A stretch of DNA of 64,000 bases, taken from positions 40,135 through 104,134 of the forward strand of contig JASANC010001619.1 in assembly GCA_030248135.1 (NCBI GenBank), given 5' to 3'. The translations under genes and the position numbers were made by a program. The notes beneath the pieces are model-generated. The model searched no databases, was not told the DNA's origin, and worked only from the letters and a program-made list of their open reading frames with translations. The stretch is from Theristus sp. LFF4_11. Lineage: Eukaryota > Nematoda > Chromadorea > Monhysterida > Xyalidae. Below, piece by piece: positions 50,388 to 61,973 of this stretch; positions within the stretch are counted from its first letter, which is position 1, and the number at the start of each line of letters is the position of its first letter.

Positions 50388-51425
50388 GGTGCGGGGTCAA
50401 CTCCGGCCCACGCATTTCCGGCCCACGCATTAGCGTCCCGACATTTCCGGCCCACCCATTACCGGCCCACGTATTACCGTCCCACCCATTACCGGCCCGA
50501 CATTTCCGGCCCACTCATTTCCGGCCCACTCATTTCCGGCCCGCCCATTACCGGCCCAGCCCAATAATCATCTTTCTGCGCTGTATTTCGCCACGGACAA
50601 CGAAAATGAACTGAAACCGCACTCTAAATTGTACTCCCTGCTCACCGACATGCTTTTAACAAAAATACTTAATTTTTTTATTTCAGTTTTCGTTTTCGTA
50701 TCGCTTCTATTTGTTCATGACATTGGAACAAATGCTTCAGTTTGAATTTCGTCGATGATTCAGTTGATGTGTTTTTATTTATTGCTTTGTTCCGATTGAT
50801 TTTGCACATTCAATTTCAATAACAACAACATGTCTGATAGGTCGACAAAAATAGGAGCTTTCTCAAACCGAATTGACGCGCTGAGTTCGAATTTTGCACT
50901 GGACACAGAGCCAAATTCAATCATTTTAATTCTTAAAATTAGCAAAAACTCATGAAAATTGCCCCTCTACCAAATTTGGACATGTGGATCCACAACCAGG
51001 TCGTGTTTCCTAATCCCAATCATTCCTAATCCTAAACCTAATCCTAATCCTAAGCCAAGCCTTTTTGATAAGGTGAAAATGATCAATTTAGTTTTTGCAT
51101 TTTTTCATGATGCATCACGAAAAAATCCGAATGAAAAAAAGAATTAAAAAATCGAACCCTAAGTTCAAAGTGTAACCGCCTAATCAATGTGAGTTTCTTG
51201 AAGAAATATAGCAGTGGGTGGCGGTTGAAGTCACTGGAAGCAAATTATTGGGCTGGGCCGGTAATGAGTGGGCCGGAAATGAGTGGGCCGGAAATGCGTG
51301 GGACGCAGATGAACGGGGCCGTTAATGGGTGGGTCGGAAATGAGTGGGCCGGAAATGAGTGGGCCGGAAATGTTGGGCCGGAAATGCGTGGGCCGGAAAT
51401 AACGGGACGCAAATGAACGCACGCC
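50388..51425. mobile_element. foldback-type element with repeat-filled arms and 9 bp target duplication
   Basis: The left arm (about 50388-50560) is built of about ten short units like CCGGCCCACTCATTTCCGGC. The right arm (about 51250-51425) is built of the complementary units GGGCCGGAAATGAGTGGGCC. The outer ends are GGTGCGGGG... and ...GAACGCACGCC. GCACTGTGG occurs on both sides, at 50379-50387 and 51426-51434, and looks like a 9 bp duplication, the length seen in Mutator-like and foldback elements. The 700 bp centre has no convincing coding frame. It is probably non-autonomous. Confidence 0.8.
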
Positions 51426-51721
51426 GCACTGTGGTGTGTTGCGTAACTGGCTTGAACGAATCTATAACTTAACCCGCTGCTTTTCTGATTCTTAATTTTG
51501 ATTTGATCCCTTTGATCTATCAAAAACGAATAAACTAATCATCACGGATTTCGAATTCCGTGTGTGGCGCGCACCAGAGTTCTGCTTCTTATTTTTTCTG
51601 ATTAAAATGTGAGTCATTTTGTGTTCTTAGCAGGCATTAAGGTCTTCGAATGTCATTTGACTTCGATTAATAACCTTTTTCAGTTTCAGACGATTATCAC
51701 ATACTCGGGGAAAAACGCCAA

Positions 51722-52765
51722 ATTATCTAAAAATGCGGGAGACGCATATAAAAGGAGGAATATGGCCTTGTGTAAGCAGTGAAAGACTTGGCTCGACAAC
51801 GCTTTTCAAGTCTCTGATGTGGTACACACGGATACAAGTACATAAGAGTCATATTTTTGCGCCGCGTTTGTTGTTTAAAAGCTTGCTGAAAAGCGTAAAA
51901 AATTTGAAGTTATCTAGATATTTTTCAATTGTCCTCTTCAGTTTAGTCTAAAATCACATCATGTGCGAAATTCTGTACAGCATGGCCGAATAAATGAGGC
52001 AGTCCATCAAGGCGGGATTAGTCGCTGACTAGGAGTTGTCTTTTTCAAAAATGCCAACATAATTTCCAATCATGTGTGCAAGGAAAAAGAATGAACAGAA
52101 TAATACGGATAATCCATAAGTTTAAAAAAAACGCGTCAAATTTGGCATACAATTTGGTTTCTGAACTTCTTTTTCTTTCATTCAAAATTCGCGCGCTCCT
52201 TGCACCCTGAAAAAAACTGTCATGTTTAATCGGCTATACTGTAAATTCTGTGCAAAAAACAGAAACATCAGAGATTGCAAAACATTGCTGCATGTAGCTT
52301 TATCGTTGTTGCTGACGTACGCACCGCTGTGCATACAGCAGCACCAGTGCAAAAAGTGTTGTCTTCCGTTGATTTTCACCCTTTTTACCAAACTCTTGTG
52401 ACAGGATAAACCGGTGAGTCATTGCCTTTGCCACAGAAGGAGACCTTGCGTTCCCAATGCCTCTGCGATACACTTTGTGCAAACCAGTGTCAGCGATCTA
52501 AAGTCTGATCGTTATTTTAGTGGTTTTAGAGGTCGCTAAATGCTAGAAAAAAAGCAAATGTGAAAGTTTCATTTGTCTACAATGTACGAGGGTTGCCACT
52601 TGCAACCGAAATAAAAAATAAACGGCGCAAAAATATGACTCTTATGTACTTGTATCCGTGTGTACCACATCAGAGACTTGAAAAGCGTTGTCGAGCCAAG
52701 TCTTTCACTGCTTACACAAGGCCATATTCCTCCTTTTATATGCGTCTCCCGCATTTTTAGATAAT
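51722..52765. mobile_element. 142 bp near-perfect inverted repeat pair with inward TATA boxes
   Basis: Left arm 51722-51863 and right arm 52624-52765 are reverse complements with almost no mismatch. Each starts from the outside ATTATCTAAAAATGCGGGAG, then ACGCATATAAAAGGAGGAAT, which contains a TATAAAAG box directed inward. The arms create the same open frame twice (MRETHIKGGIWPCV...). The spacer of about 760 bp has no supported gene. The form suits the terminal repeats of a DNA transposon whose centre was lost. No clear target duplication was found. Confidence 0.8.
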
Positions 52766-52789
52766 ATTCTGACTTTTATATAAGCCCCA

Positions 52790-54645
52790 AAGGTCGGACC
52801 AAAATCACAATACGTTGGTCACACATTCTTCTAAACCCCGGACAACTCAGGTTTTTCATTTTTCGTTTTTAGGCCAATTTCGTCTATGCTATTTTTACGG
52901 CCGATTCGCCCAAAATCGTCACGATTCAGTACCTAGAATTGCTCACATAAGAAAACTGACCCAAAAGCCGTGATCGGCGCAATGAATTACCATGGAAAAC
53001 ACCGATTTCTTGTTTTTCATTTCTGGACCGGTTTCACTAAATTCCACGGCCGATTCGCCCGAAATCGTCACGATTCGGTATGTAGAGTTGCTCACATGAA
53101 AAAACTAACACAAAATCCGTGATCAGTGTATTTAATTACCATGGAAAAAAAGTTTTTTTGTTTTTCATTTCTGGACCGATTTCGCCAATTTCCACGGCCG
53201 ATTCGCCCGAAATCGTCACGATTCGGTATCTAGAGTAGCTCACGTAAGAAAACTAACCAAAATCCGTGATCACCGAATTGAATTACCCTGGAAAACATCT
53301 TTTTCTCGTTTTTCGTATCCGGACTGATTTCGCCAATTTCCACGACCGATTCGCCCGAAATCGTCACGATTCAGTATCTAGAGTTGCTCACATAAGAAAA
53401 CTAATCAAAAATCCGTGATCAGCGCATTGAATTACCATGGAAAACACCCTTTTCTTGTTTTTCGTTTCTGGACCGATTTTGCCAATTTCCACGGCCGATT
53501 CGCCCGAAATCGTCACGATTCAGCATCTAGAGTTGCTCACGTAAGAAAACTAACCCAATATCCGTGATCAGCGCATTGAATTACCCTGGAAAACATTTTT
53601 TCCTTGTTTTTCGTTTCTGGACCGATTTCGCCGATTTCCACGGCCGATTCGCCCGACATCGTCACGATTCAGCATCTAGAGTTGCTTGCATAAAAAACTA
53701 ACCCAATATCCGTGATCAGCGCATTGAATTACCCTGGAAAACATTTTTTCCTTGTTTTTCGTTTCTGGACCGATTTCGCCGATTTCCACGACCGATTCGC
53801 CCGAAATCGTCACGATTCAGTATCTAGAGTTGCTCACATAAGAAAACTAATCAAAAATCCGTGATCAGCGCATTGAATTACCATGGAAAACACCCTTTTC
53901 TTGTTTTTCGTTTCTGGACCGATTTTGCCAATTTCCACGGCCGATTCGCCCGAAATCGTCACGATTCAGCATCTAGAGTTGCTCACGTAAGAAAACTAAC
54001 CCAATATCCGTGATCAGCGCATTGAATTACCCTGGAAAACATTTTTTCCTTGTTTTTCGTTTCTGGACCGATTTCGCCGATTTCCACGGCCGATTCGCCC
54101 GACATCGTCACGATTCAGCATCTAGAGTTGCTTGCATAAAAAACTAACCCAAAATTCGTAATCAGCGCATTGAATTACCCTGGAAAACACCCTTTTCTTG
54201 TTTTTCGTTTCTGGACCGATTTCGCCAATTTCGACGGCCGATTCGCCCGAAATCGTCACGATTCGGTATCTAGAGTTGCTCACGTAAGAAAACTAACCCA
54301 AAATCCGTGATCAGCGCATTGAATTACTCTGGAAAACACCCTTTTCTTGTTTTTCGTTTCTGGACCGATTTCGCCAATTTCGACGGCCGATTCGCCCGAA
54401 ATCGTCACGATTCGGTATCTAGAGTTGCTCACATAAAAAAACTAACCCAAAATCCGTGATCAGCGCATTGAATTACACTGGAAAACATAGTTTTCTTGTT
54501 TTTCATTTCTGGACCGATTTCGCCGATTTCCACGGCCGATTCGCCGGAAATCGTCACGATTCAGCATCTAGAGTTGCTCACGTAAGAAAACTAACCCAAA
54601 ATCCGTGATCAGCGCATTGAATTACTACGGACTAGACTTTTTTCC
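52790..54645. repeat. 148-149 bp satellite array with three-unit higher order
   Basis: About twelve tandem copies carry conserved blocks GGCCGATTCGCCCGAAATCG, TCTAGAGTTGCTCAC and CCGTGATCAGCGCATTGAAT. Spacing between successive copies is 148-149 bp. The stretch starting near 53441 recurs near 53887 almost unchanged, including the rare variants CCCGACATCG and TTGCTTGCATAAAAAACTAA. That is a 446 bp shift equal to three units, so the array grew by copying blocks. Units at the left edge are most diverged. No coding frame survives. Confidence 0.93.
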
Positions 54646-56485
54646 TATTATTTTTCGTAGCTCAGACAAAATTTGTAAGAGTGAAAACTGATACTCAGTC
54701 AAAATGCTACGAACTTTCAAAAATGCACAATTTTAACTCAAAAAAGTGCCCGGGCAAAAAAATAAACTAAATTTTCAGAAAATACGGATGAAATTACCCT
54801 AGGAAACATTTTTGTTCAACTGTGAAAGTGTCCCAGCTAAAAATTGAAAGGGCGAACACTTAAAACCAGGTGAAAACCCTCCAACCAATTAAAAATGCCC
54901 AATTTTTTACCCAAAAACAGGGTCTGGGTAAAAAATTAACCCGATTTTCAAAATCTCCGGATGGAATTACCCCAGGGAACATTTTTGTTCGACTGTGAAA
55001 GTGTCGCAGGCAAAAATTTAAAGGGCGAACACATGTTGATTACATAGCTGAAAAAAAAATACAAAGGGAAAGAAGTAACACTGTTTTCAGAATAGGTTTT
55101 TCGTGTCTACAGCGTATGAAAAGTAGTCGGATAAAAATTTTTTCGCGGCTCCAAGCACAACTTTGGGTGTTCGTTTCGTGTGCACAGTGCCAAGTTTGTG
55201 GCTTATACTATGCTCGCTGGACGCAGCGAGCAAATTTGAAAAAAGCGCGCGAGGGGATAACGGCTCATATTATGCGTGATGCGCTCTCCGCTCGCTGGCG
55301 CTCGCTCGCGCATCCGCATGATTGGGGGTAAAACAAAACAAATAAAACTATTACAAAACTGTTACAAATCGGCAGAAGAGTATGGCGCAACCTGCACTCT
55401 ACGTCGCAGTAACTGAGACCTTCAAATCAAAGAACCGTGGCTAACAATAAAACTTCTACTGCGCTTCACTGCGCCACAACCAAACTTCTCCTCGCAGCCT
55501 TCTTCAGCAACACCACCACAGCCAATCACGTTTTTGATCACGGAGGCCGTCCTCCGTTCGGTTTGAGTCTCGGAGACCGAAAAAACTCCGAATCGGTTTG
55601 AGTCACGGAGACCGAAAAAACTCCGACCAACCAATCTCCGCTGCGGCGTTTTGGCTTTCTCGAAAGCTGCCCTCGGCGAAACCCGGCCGTGCCATAGATC
55701 GACGCCGTCTCAGCTCGCATGCCGCCACAACTCCAGCCACCGCGTCTCCGTTCCATGCGACGTTCTGCCAGCCACTGGTGCGCCCGCCACTCCGCTGATC
55801 TGCCTCGGCGACACTCGACGACACGCGAAGACGCGCAGCACGCCACCGCCTCTCGTCGACGCTGACCCTCCATGGCCTTTCTGCACTGACCCTCCATGGC
55901 CTCGGTTCACGCGACGTCGCCACCCAGCATTGTCTCGGCGGGACCTCCACTGAAGTGTTCTGCTTTGGTGTGTGTGAATGGCTCACTGGACTGCCAACCG
56001 ATCCGAGCTGCTGTGTGTGATGACCGGTGGGCGACGTTGGGTTTTTTTTTTTTACTTTACTTTTACTCAATTAAAACGACTTCACTTTTATTAAAACGAC
56101 GACGACAGACGATAGAAATAAAAAGGAACAAAATGGCACGAACGGCACATGCTGAACTCATAAAACACACCACTTTTATAATGTACAAGAACGAATCAAG
56201 GAAAAATAGTTGAACAAAGATATAAGAAAATCGTTGAGCATCTAGGAAAAAAGTAGATGAGCATTGGAAGTTAGGCGCTCTGTCACAAGCAGCTCACCGT
56301 AAACCCGGCTTTGTGTGAGAGTGCAGACACGAAGGCTAAAGTAGGACATTACACTAGTCGCGGCATTTCAATTGATGACAACTATACTTTTGCGCCACCC
56401 TGCATAAAAAGCCATGTGGAGATCACAGACCTGCCAAACAGCCAAACTTGGTTTTATTTTGCGCAAAATAATTGCAGATTTCTCG
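54646..56485. other. mixed repeat-like and GC-rich sequence, no gene supported
   Basis: 54760-55030 has two diverged copies of a block around AATTACCCYAGGRAACATTT, TTGTTC and ACTGTGAAAGTGTC. 55555-55625 has two 35 bp units reading CGGTTTGAGTCTCGGAGACC then GAAAAAACTCCGA. 55630-55960 is GC-rich and open on both strands, with the phrase CTGACCCTCCATGGCC repeated, but no splice-supported protein was found. The rest is AT-rich. Confidence 0.45.
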
Positions 56486-56925
56486 ATGGCAGAAACTAAA
56501 CGACAACAGGCATTGTTGTGCTGGCTTTGGTGCGGCTTGTTTTTGGCACAACTTCAGCTGCACATGGCGGCGATGTTTGAGTTGATTGACGGCGACAAAC
56601 AATACAGCATCAGTATGTTCAACTATAATCTGCATCCGCGCGGTGGCGCCTTAACCAGTGGCAGGGGGTATTTTCAACCTGGATTTCGGAAAAGGTAAAC
56701 TCGGTTTTTTCTCGTGTCTGGTTGCTTTTGTAGCTTTGGATTTTAAAACAATCTGACGAATTGCAAGTTCCTTGATGTGAGGAATGCAGCGCAAATGAAA
56801 AGTATTACGAAACTATTGCTAAAAACCTGGCTCGTATTTTTTAAGATAATTTTATGTCTTGGCATATAGATCTCCATGGCGCATCTTTCGTCCACGTGTT
56901 CACGAATGGCTACGTGTATGAACGG
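56486..56925 (+). CDS. possible small secreted protein, two exons
   Basis: The first exon (56486-56694) codes for MAETKRQQALLCWLWCGLFL, a signal-peptide-like start, then a non-hydrophobic segment with ELIDGDKQYSISMFNYNLHP and a Gly-rich end, and stops at a good donor (AAAGGTAAAC). The phase-compatible acceptor at about 56869 adds some 18 basic residues (SPWRIFRPRVHEWLRV) and a stop near 56921. That gives about 87 residues. No family was recognised and the second exon is weak. A different frame after 56854 runs longer but is out of phase. Confidence 0.35.
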
Positions 56926-58580
56926 CCTGACGACTTGACTCAAGAATTCTGTGTGTCACACCAATCGAATCGCTTTTGCACAATCACAACTTATTGGTGG
57001 AAAACGTCAATGTGTCACGCACGTTGTTGCACACGTCTGTCGCCGCGTAATGACGCCGTTTGCCACAAAAATTACTGCTACATATTTTTCCATTTCAAAA
57101 GTGTGATATTGATATTTTTTATTTATCGCGATTTGAAATCATGATGGAATGTGTGTGTGTGTGTGTGATCATTTTGTGTATGACCCAGATCTGTGTAAGA
57201 AGCTTTTTGCAAAAAAATGCAGCTTTGAAAGCAATGTTGGTATCATTGCCACATAAACAAGTGACTGTTCTTCCGCATTTTGTGATGCAATGGAATTCAA
57301 AGCGTTTTTTCCCGGTATTGCCCTTTTTGCAAATGAATTGAAACTGACGACAACAGAAAGTTGCAGTTTTTCATGATACTTTTTCAAGTATTTTCACAAA
57401 TAAATTGAACAAGTCATGCAGCGTTGTCACAGCACAACACCACGGTGCGTTTCACCAACCTATTTTACGTTTTTTTAATTCAACTTTTTTTAAACTAAAA
57501 CTGGCGCGCTCATTGATAACGATCGAAAACATCTTTGACATGAGCGATGTAATATTGCCGGTTTGTTGCTCGTGCAGCTGCAGAAAGCACAAAGCACCCC
57601 ACTGGTGAGCTGGAAATTTATATTTCGTTTCTGAGACAATATCAGGCATAATTTTCGTCATCGGAGTTATTAGCGTATTAGCGTAATCGGAAGAAAAAGC
57701 TCGCCTTGGCCTCGTTCGACACATGTGCTAGTGTTATGAAAAAGAGATTTTGTAACAAAATGCGCGAATCCATTGTGTCTGAAAAACACACCGTTCAGTT
57801 TTTGGCTCAACAATAAACAGATTTCCACCTGCGCCCGCGAAATCGGATTAGTGTGGTCTAATGTGTTGATTTGGTTAATGCGCACACAACCAGCTCAGAT
57901 CAGATAAGACGAGAGTTCTTTTCGCTTTCTACATCAGCCTGCTGCTGCTGCTAAAGATTTTGAATGCACATTTTCGTTGATAACGAAGGCGATACCATGG
58001 AACACTGAACATGTGCGAAATGCATCATTTATGCAGACACACTGGCCTTGACAGATGATCTTACCCTGCTGCATCTCATCATCGTTCACCACATAAACGT
58101 TATTTCTTCCAAACGTCGTCTGCTGCGCGTTTGTGCACCAGCAGCAGTATCGCTTTTTGTGACGCCTGTTTGTTTCGGGCGCGCACCGGTGAGACAAATT
58201 AACGCGCACGCACTGCGAACGTTCCGATTTGCAATGTGGCTTCACGGAGCCTAACGTTTTTTTTGCTTCTTTTTGAATCCAAAACATCCACAGACGGTGT
58301 TTGTGTTCATTTATTTTTATCATCTGCAAATAGACACATCGGCCCACAAACGTACGTCAACGTCTGCGATGTCAACGTGTGTGCTCCATTATCGATGTGT
58401 GCAGTTTTTGAAACTGATTATTTGTTTTTGTTTCTGCAAATCCATTATTCCATTTAGTCTGTGTTCAATACATCTGACTGTTTGCACTCTGCATTTGTCA
58501 GTAGTAGTGACTATGATTTTTTTCCCAAAACTCCATTGTTCTGTGTGTAATGGATGCTAAGATGCGGATGCTGATTAGTA
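56926..58580. other. intergenic, no gene supported
   Basis: AT-rich with a short GT run at about 57151-57169. Open frames of up to 137 codons on the minus strand (57934-58347) show no domain or splice support. Confidence 0.4.
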
Positions 58581-59032
58581 TACCGTATTACCTCTAATAA
58601 ACCCCCATGGGGGTTTATTTCTTCAGCGACTTCTGGGGGTGGGGGTTTATTTTTGGGGGGGGGATTATTTTGGGGGGGGGGTTTATTTGGAAACCATTTT
58701 TAGGGGTGGGCAAAATGGCAAAAATACCTTCCATGGCAGGAAGGAAGTCGCAGAAACTTCTACTTATCACAGAGATTTCCTTTTGTAACAGCCTTTTGTA
58801 ATGAAATTACCACTAACTCATCCCTTTGGGGCCTTTGGTAGCACAATTTCACCAATGTCACTGCATTCAGCCACTGAATTCGCTAGGTATGTGTTTCAAA
58901 CAGGTTTCTAATAAACCCCCATGGGGGTTTATTTTTGGGGGGGGATTATTTGGAAACTTGTCGAGGGGGTGGGGGTTTATTTTTGGGGGGGGGGTTTAAT
59001 TTGGGGGGGGGTTTAATAGAGGTAATACGGTA
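58581..59032. mobile_element. TA-flanked MITE with CCGTATTACCTCTAATAAAC ends
   Basis: The left end is TACCGTATTACCTCTAATAA then ACCCCCATGGGGGTTTATTT. The right end is its complement, ...GGTTTAATAGAGGTAATACGGTA. Inverted termini are about 24 bp and TA stands at both edges, which fits Tc1/mariner-type insertion. The interior holds several G-run/GTTTATT units, including a second TTCTAATAAACCCCCATGGG copy at about 58907, suggesting an internal partial duplication. It is non-coding. Confidence 0.8.
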
Positions 59033-60798
59033 ATGATGGTAGATTGTTATTTTATCATCACTTTCTCTGTCTTGACGAGTTTTTTATTGCATTTGGCGTT
59101 ACGGTTTCACCCAGTTCAAATTTAATCAGGTGATAGTTTAATTTGCCAGACACTGCAAAAGACACAAGAGCTCCTATTTGCACGCAGTTTATTTTTGTTT
59201 CGGTTTATTTTATTGGTGTTTATTGTTTTATTACAGTTTCTAATGTACTGTACTGTTATAATCGCCACGGACCAGCAGCAATACAGTTCAACGAAACTCA
59301 CAAAAGTTGTGTTGCGTCGTTTTAAAAAAAAAAAACATAGTTTCTTGCGGCGTTGCCTTTCATTTGACTTCAGTTGTCAGCAAAAACCTTTTTTCTTGCG
59401 AGTCCAGTTTCTCCTCAGTATATAAACCCGTTCAATGTTGTTTGAACACGCGTTTCATTGTTGTTTTGTTTGATTATTCAAACCAAATCGTCTCAGTTAC
59501 CACGAATTGTGTTCAATCATATGCAGGTTGTTTGCACACAGCGCGGTACGATTTTCCACAGAGAAGTGCCGTTTTTGCTCGTCCGTTTTTACATCAATGC
59601 AACATTTTGTTGCTTAAAGTCTCGTTCGGTATTTGTTCAGCATATTTGCTCACGGTGGTAATGGCAAGCAAAGATGTGTGAAGTAGATTACCACGGGTGG
59701 ACTTGCAAGCAGGCGTGCTTTCAGGTCGCGTTGGACTGTTTGCAAAATCAGTAAAAATCCTGTTTGCCTGTGACTAGGCGCCAATTGCCACGCCAGAGAC
59801 TGCGGAGTGGCTTCCCCAAACAGGTCTTTGCTTTGCTCGGGTCAAACCCGACAGATCTCTACCGTGCAACAATGACAAATTGTTCGGAACAAAATCGTTT
59901 TGTTCAAACAAACGCATTGTTTATTAAGACTCAAATGTTCACCTTTAGTGCACGACAGAGCTGCGTGCAGCTTCTCATGGTTGTCTTTTGTTGACCGAAT
60001 CGGACAGGTTATGGCAGCACGAGTGGCCTTGATCCGCAATAAGCAAGCGCGGGCAGGCCACCAACGGCGACGCACAATGCGGCAAATTGCTTACGCTCGA
60101 ACAGCTTTCTCATAACCGCCCGTCCAGTTCTCAGTCAACACACTCACCCGTATATAACGGTGTGTGTGTGTGTGTGTGTGTTGACTGCAATCAACATCAA
60201 CGCACACGCATGCAACAGCCAATCAGCGCACAGCAACACAACATCATCACATGCATGGATGCATCACCGACAGTCAGTCAGTTGTGTTCGTTGAGCAGTT
60301 GCTATCTTTTGATCGATATGTGATTGCTGCGCGCATAAGAGTGTGTACTTATGTGTAGATGGTGATCGTATCATATTCTGTCGAGGCGGTGGTCGTTTTT
60401 ATTTTATTCGTTCTTCGGTGTCATCAATTTCTTCATGCCGCCTTTCTGGTGTGTATGCGCCGTTTCCCGAAAACAACACTCATCCCATCCACGATGCGTT
60501 GTTATTTATTGTCGTCACATCCGCCAGTTGCGTTTTCACGCGCGAACACAAAGTTTTTCAATTTTTTTTGAAAAACTTTTCTGCAATACTTTGCGTCTGT
60601 TGCGTGACAGAGCGGAATTGACGGGCGTTTACACAGAGCAAAAACGTTATTTTGGCGCAATCACAATTTCAGATCATTCCAAACAACATCGCCATGATTG
60701 ACAGACACATTATTGCACTGGAAAACTCAGAAAATTCCATGAATATTTAACGAAAAGTGATCGTTATCTCATGACCACTCATTAGAGCGATTTCGATT
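59033..60798. other. intergenic upstream of the last gene
   Basis: No supported gene. A (GT)n microsatellite lies at about 60161-60181. Short plus-strand open frames (for example 59764-59994 and 60343-60621) have no recognisable features. The promoter of the gene starting at 60799 should lie at the right end. Confidence 0.4.
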
Positions 60799-61973
60799 TT
60801 GAAGAAGATGAATTTCTTCCACAAATCGGCGACCGCTGACCGCCGCTGGTGGCAGAAGGAGCAAACGACGTTGGCGACCATGGGCGGAGGCGGTGGCAGT
60901 TTGAATCGCAACCAAGCAGCGGCTTCGGGCAGCAGCAACACCCAAACGTCGATCACGTCAAGACTCTTGAGCAAACTATCTGCACGACGAAGCAGCAGCA
61001 GTCTGTTCAGTGACAGCACTGGTTACGGAAGCTTGCGGAGTGTTGCGTCGACTCGCGCTCAAAGTGCGCTCAACGGCAAAGACGACGATGACGGGCGACA
61101 CAACGCGTGAGTTTCAAACTGCAAACGGTCTTTCAAACTAAACTTTCAAACGGTCGTTCAAACTAAACTTTCAAACGGTCGTTCAAACTAAACTTTCAAA
61201 CGGTCGTTCAAACTAAACTTTCAAACGGTCGTTCAAACTAAACTTTCAAACGGTCGTTCAAACTAAACTTTCAAACGGTCGTTCAAACTAAACTTTCAAA
61301 CGGTCGTTCAAACTAAACTTTCAAACGGTCGTTCAAACTAAACTTTCAAACGGTCGTTCAAACTAAACTTTCAAATGGTCTTTCAAACTAAACTTTCAAA
61401 CGGTCTTTCAAACTAAACTTTCAAACGGGCGTTCAAACTAAACTTTCAAACGGTCGTTCAAACTAAACTTTCAAACGGTCTTTCAAACTACAACCTTTCA
61501 CAAAATTAGCTCATCTCCAACTTCAACCAGTCGAGTAAAAACAACATCGACTTTCATTTCATTTCATTTTATTTCGCGACTACCAATTTCCCACCAGGAG
61601 TCCCTGTTTCGACGATGGCGACCACGGCTATCGGCAGCATCTACGCCGCAGCCACTGTGCCAACAACGAGCGCAGCGAAGCGATCAAATCGCGAGACGAC
61701 TGCGGCTGCGAGAGGCGACGCGCGAGCAGACTGACGTCGTGCGAGGCCGAGATTGACGTCATATTCAGACGTGCCACTGGCGAGGTGGACGATGACGCCA
61801 CTTGTGACGCCACTCGTGACGCCGGACTGCCGCCATCGCCACCGTTGACCGCATCCGACGGCACGCACGAACGATCGGACGACATTGACGACATCGATGA
61901 TGGACGGGTTTGTTGCGTTGTTTTCAATACTGGCATGCTTGCGCAATCAGGCCCCCGCACAGTTTTAAAATAA
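60799..61973 (+). CDS. Ser-rich basic / acidic-tailed protein, unidentified
   Basis: Two exons, 60799-61106 and 61598-61973, join in phase to 227 residues. The first exon codes for a basic, Gly/Ser/Asn-rich segment (LLSKLSARRSSSSLFSDSTG) that looks phosphorylatable. The second holds nine cysteines and an acidic stretch (GEVDDDATCDATRDAG, SDDIDDIDDG) and ends GMLAQSGPRTVLK. There is no signal peptide or membrane segment, so it is likely intracellular. A second in-frame ATG at 60808 could also start it. The intron is mostly a 25 bp minisatellite. An AATAAA overlaps the stop codon (AAAATAAATC). No family was recognised. Confidence 0.65.
61114..61495. repeat. 25 bp intronic minisatellite
   Basis: About fifteen copies of AACTTTCAAACGGTCGTTCA followed by AACTA fill most of the intron between the two exons. 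Copies are nearly identical; a few have GGTCTTTC or GGGCGTTC. The first unit starts a few bases after the splice donor. The low divergence points to recent expansion and probable length polymorphism. Confidence 0.95.

Noticed and set aside
51733..52754. Two identical small proteins (MRETHIKGGIWPCV...) on opposite strands
   Set aside because: Both are readings of the two arms of the inverted repeat, each running into unrelated sequence after the arm ends.
55538..56070. GC-rich minus-strand frame of about 120-155 codons
   Set aside because: Several frames are open on both strands, the sequence is internally repetitive, and there is no domain or splice structure; high GC alone explains the lack of stops.
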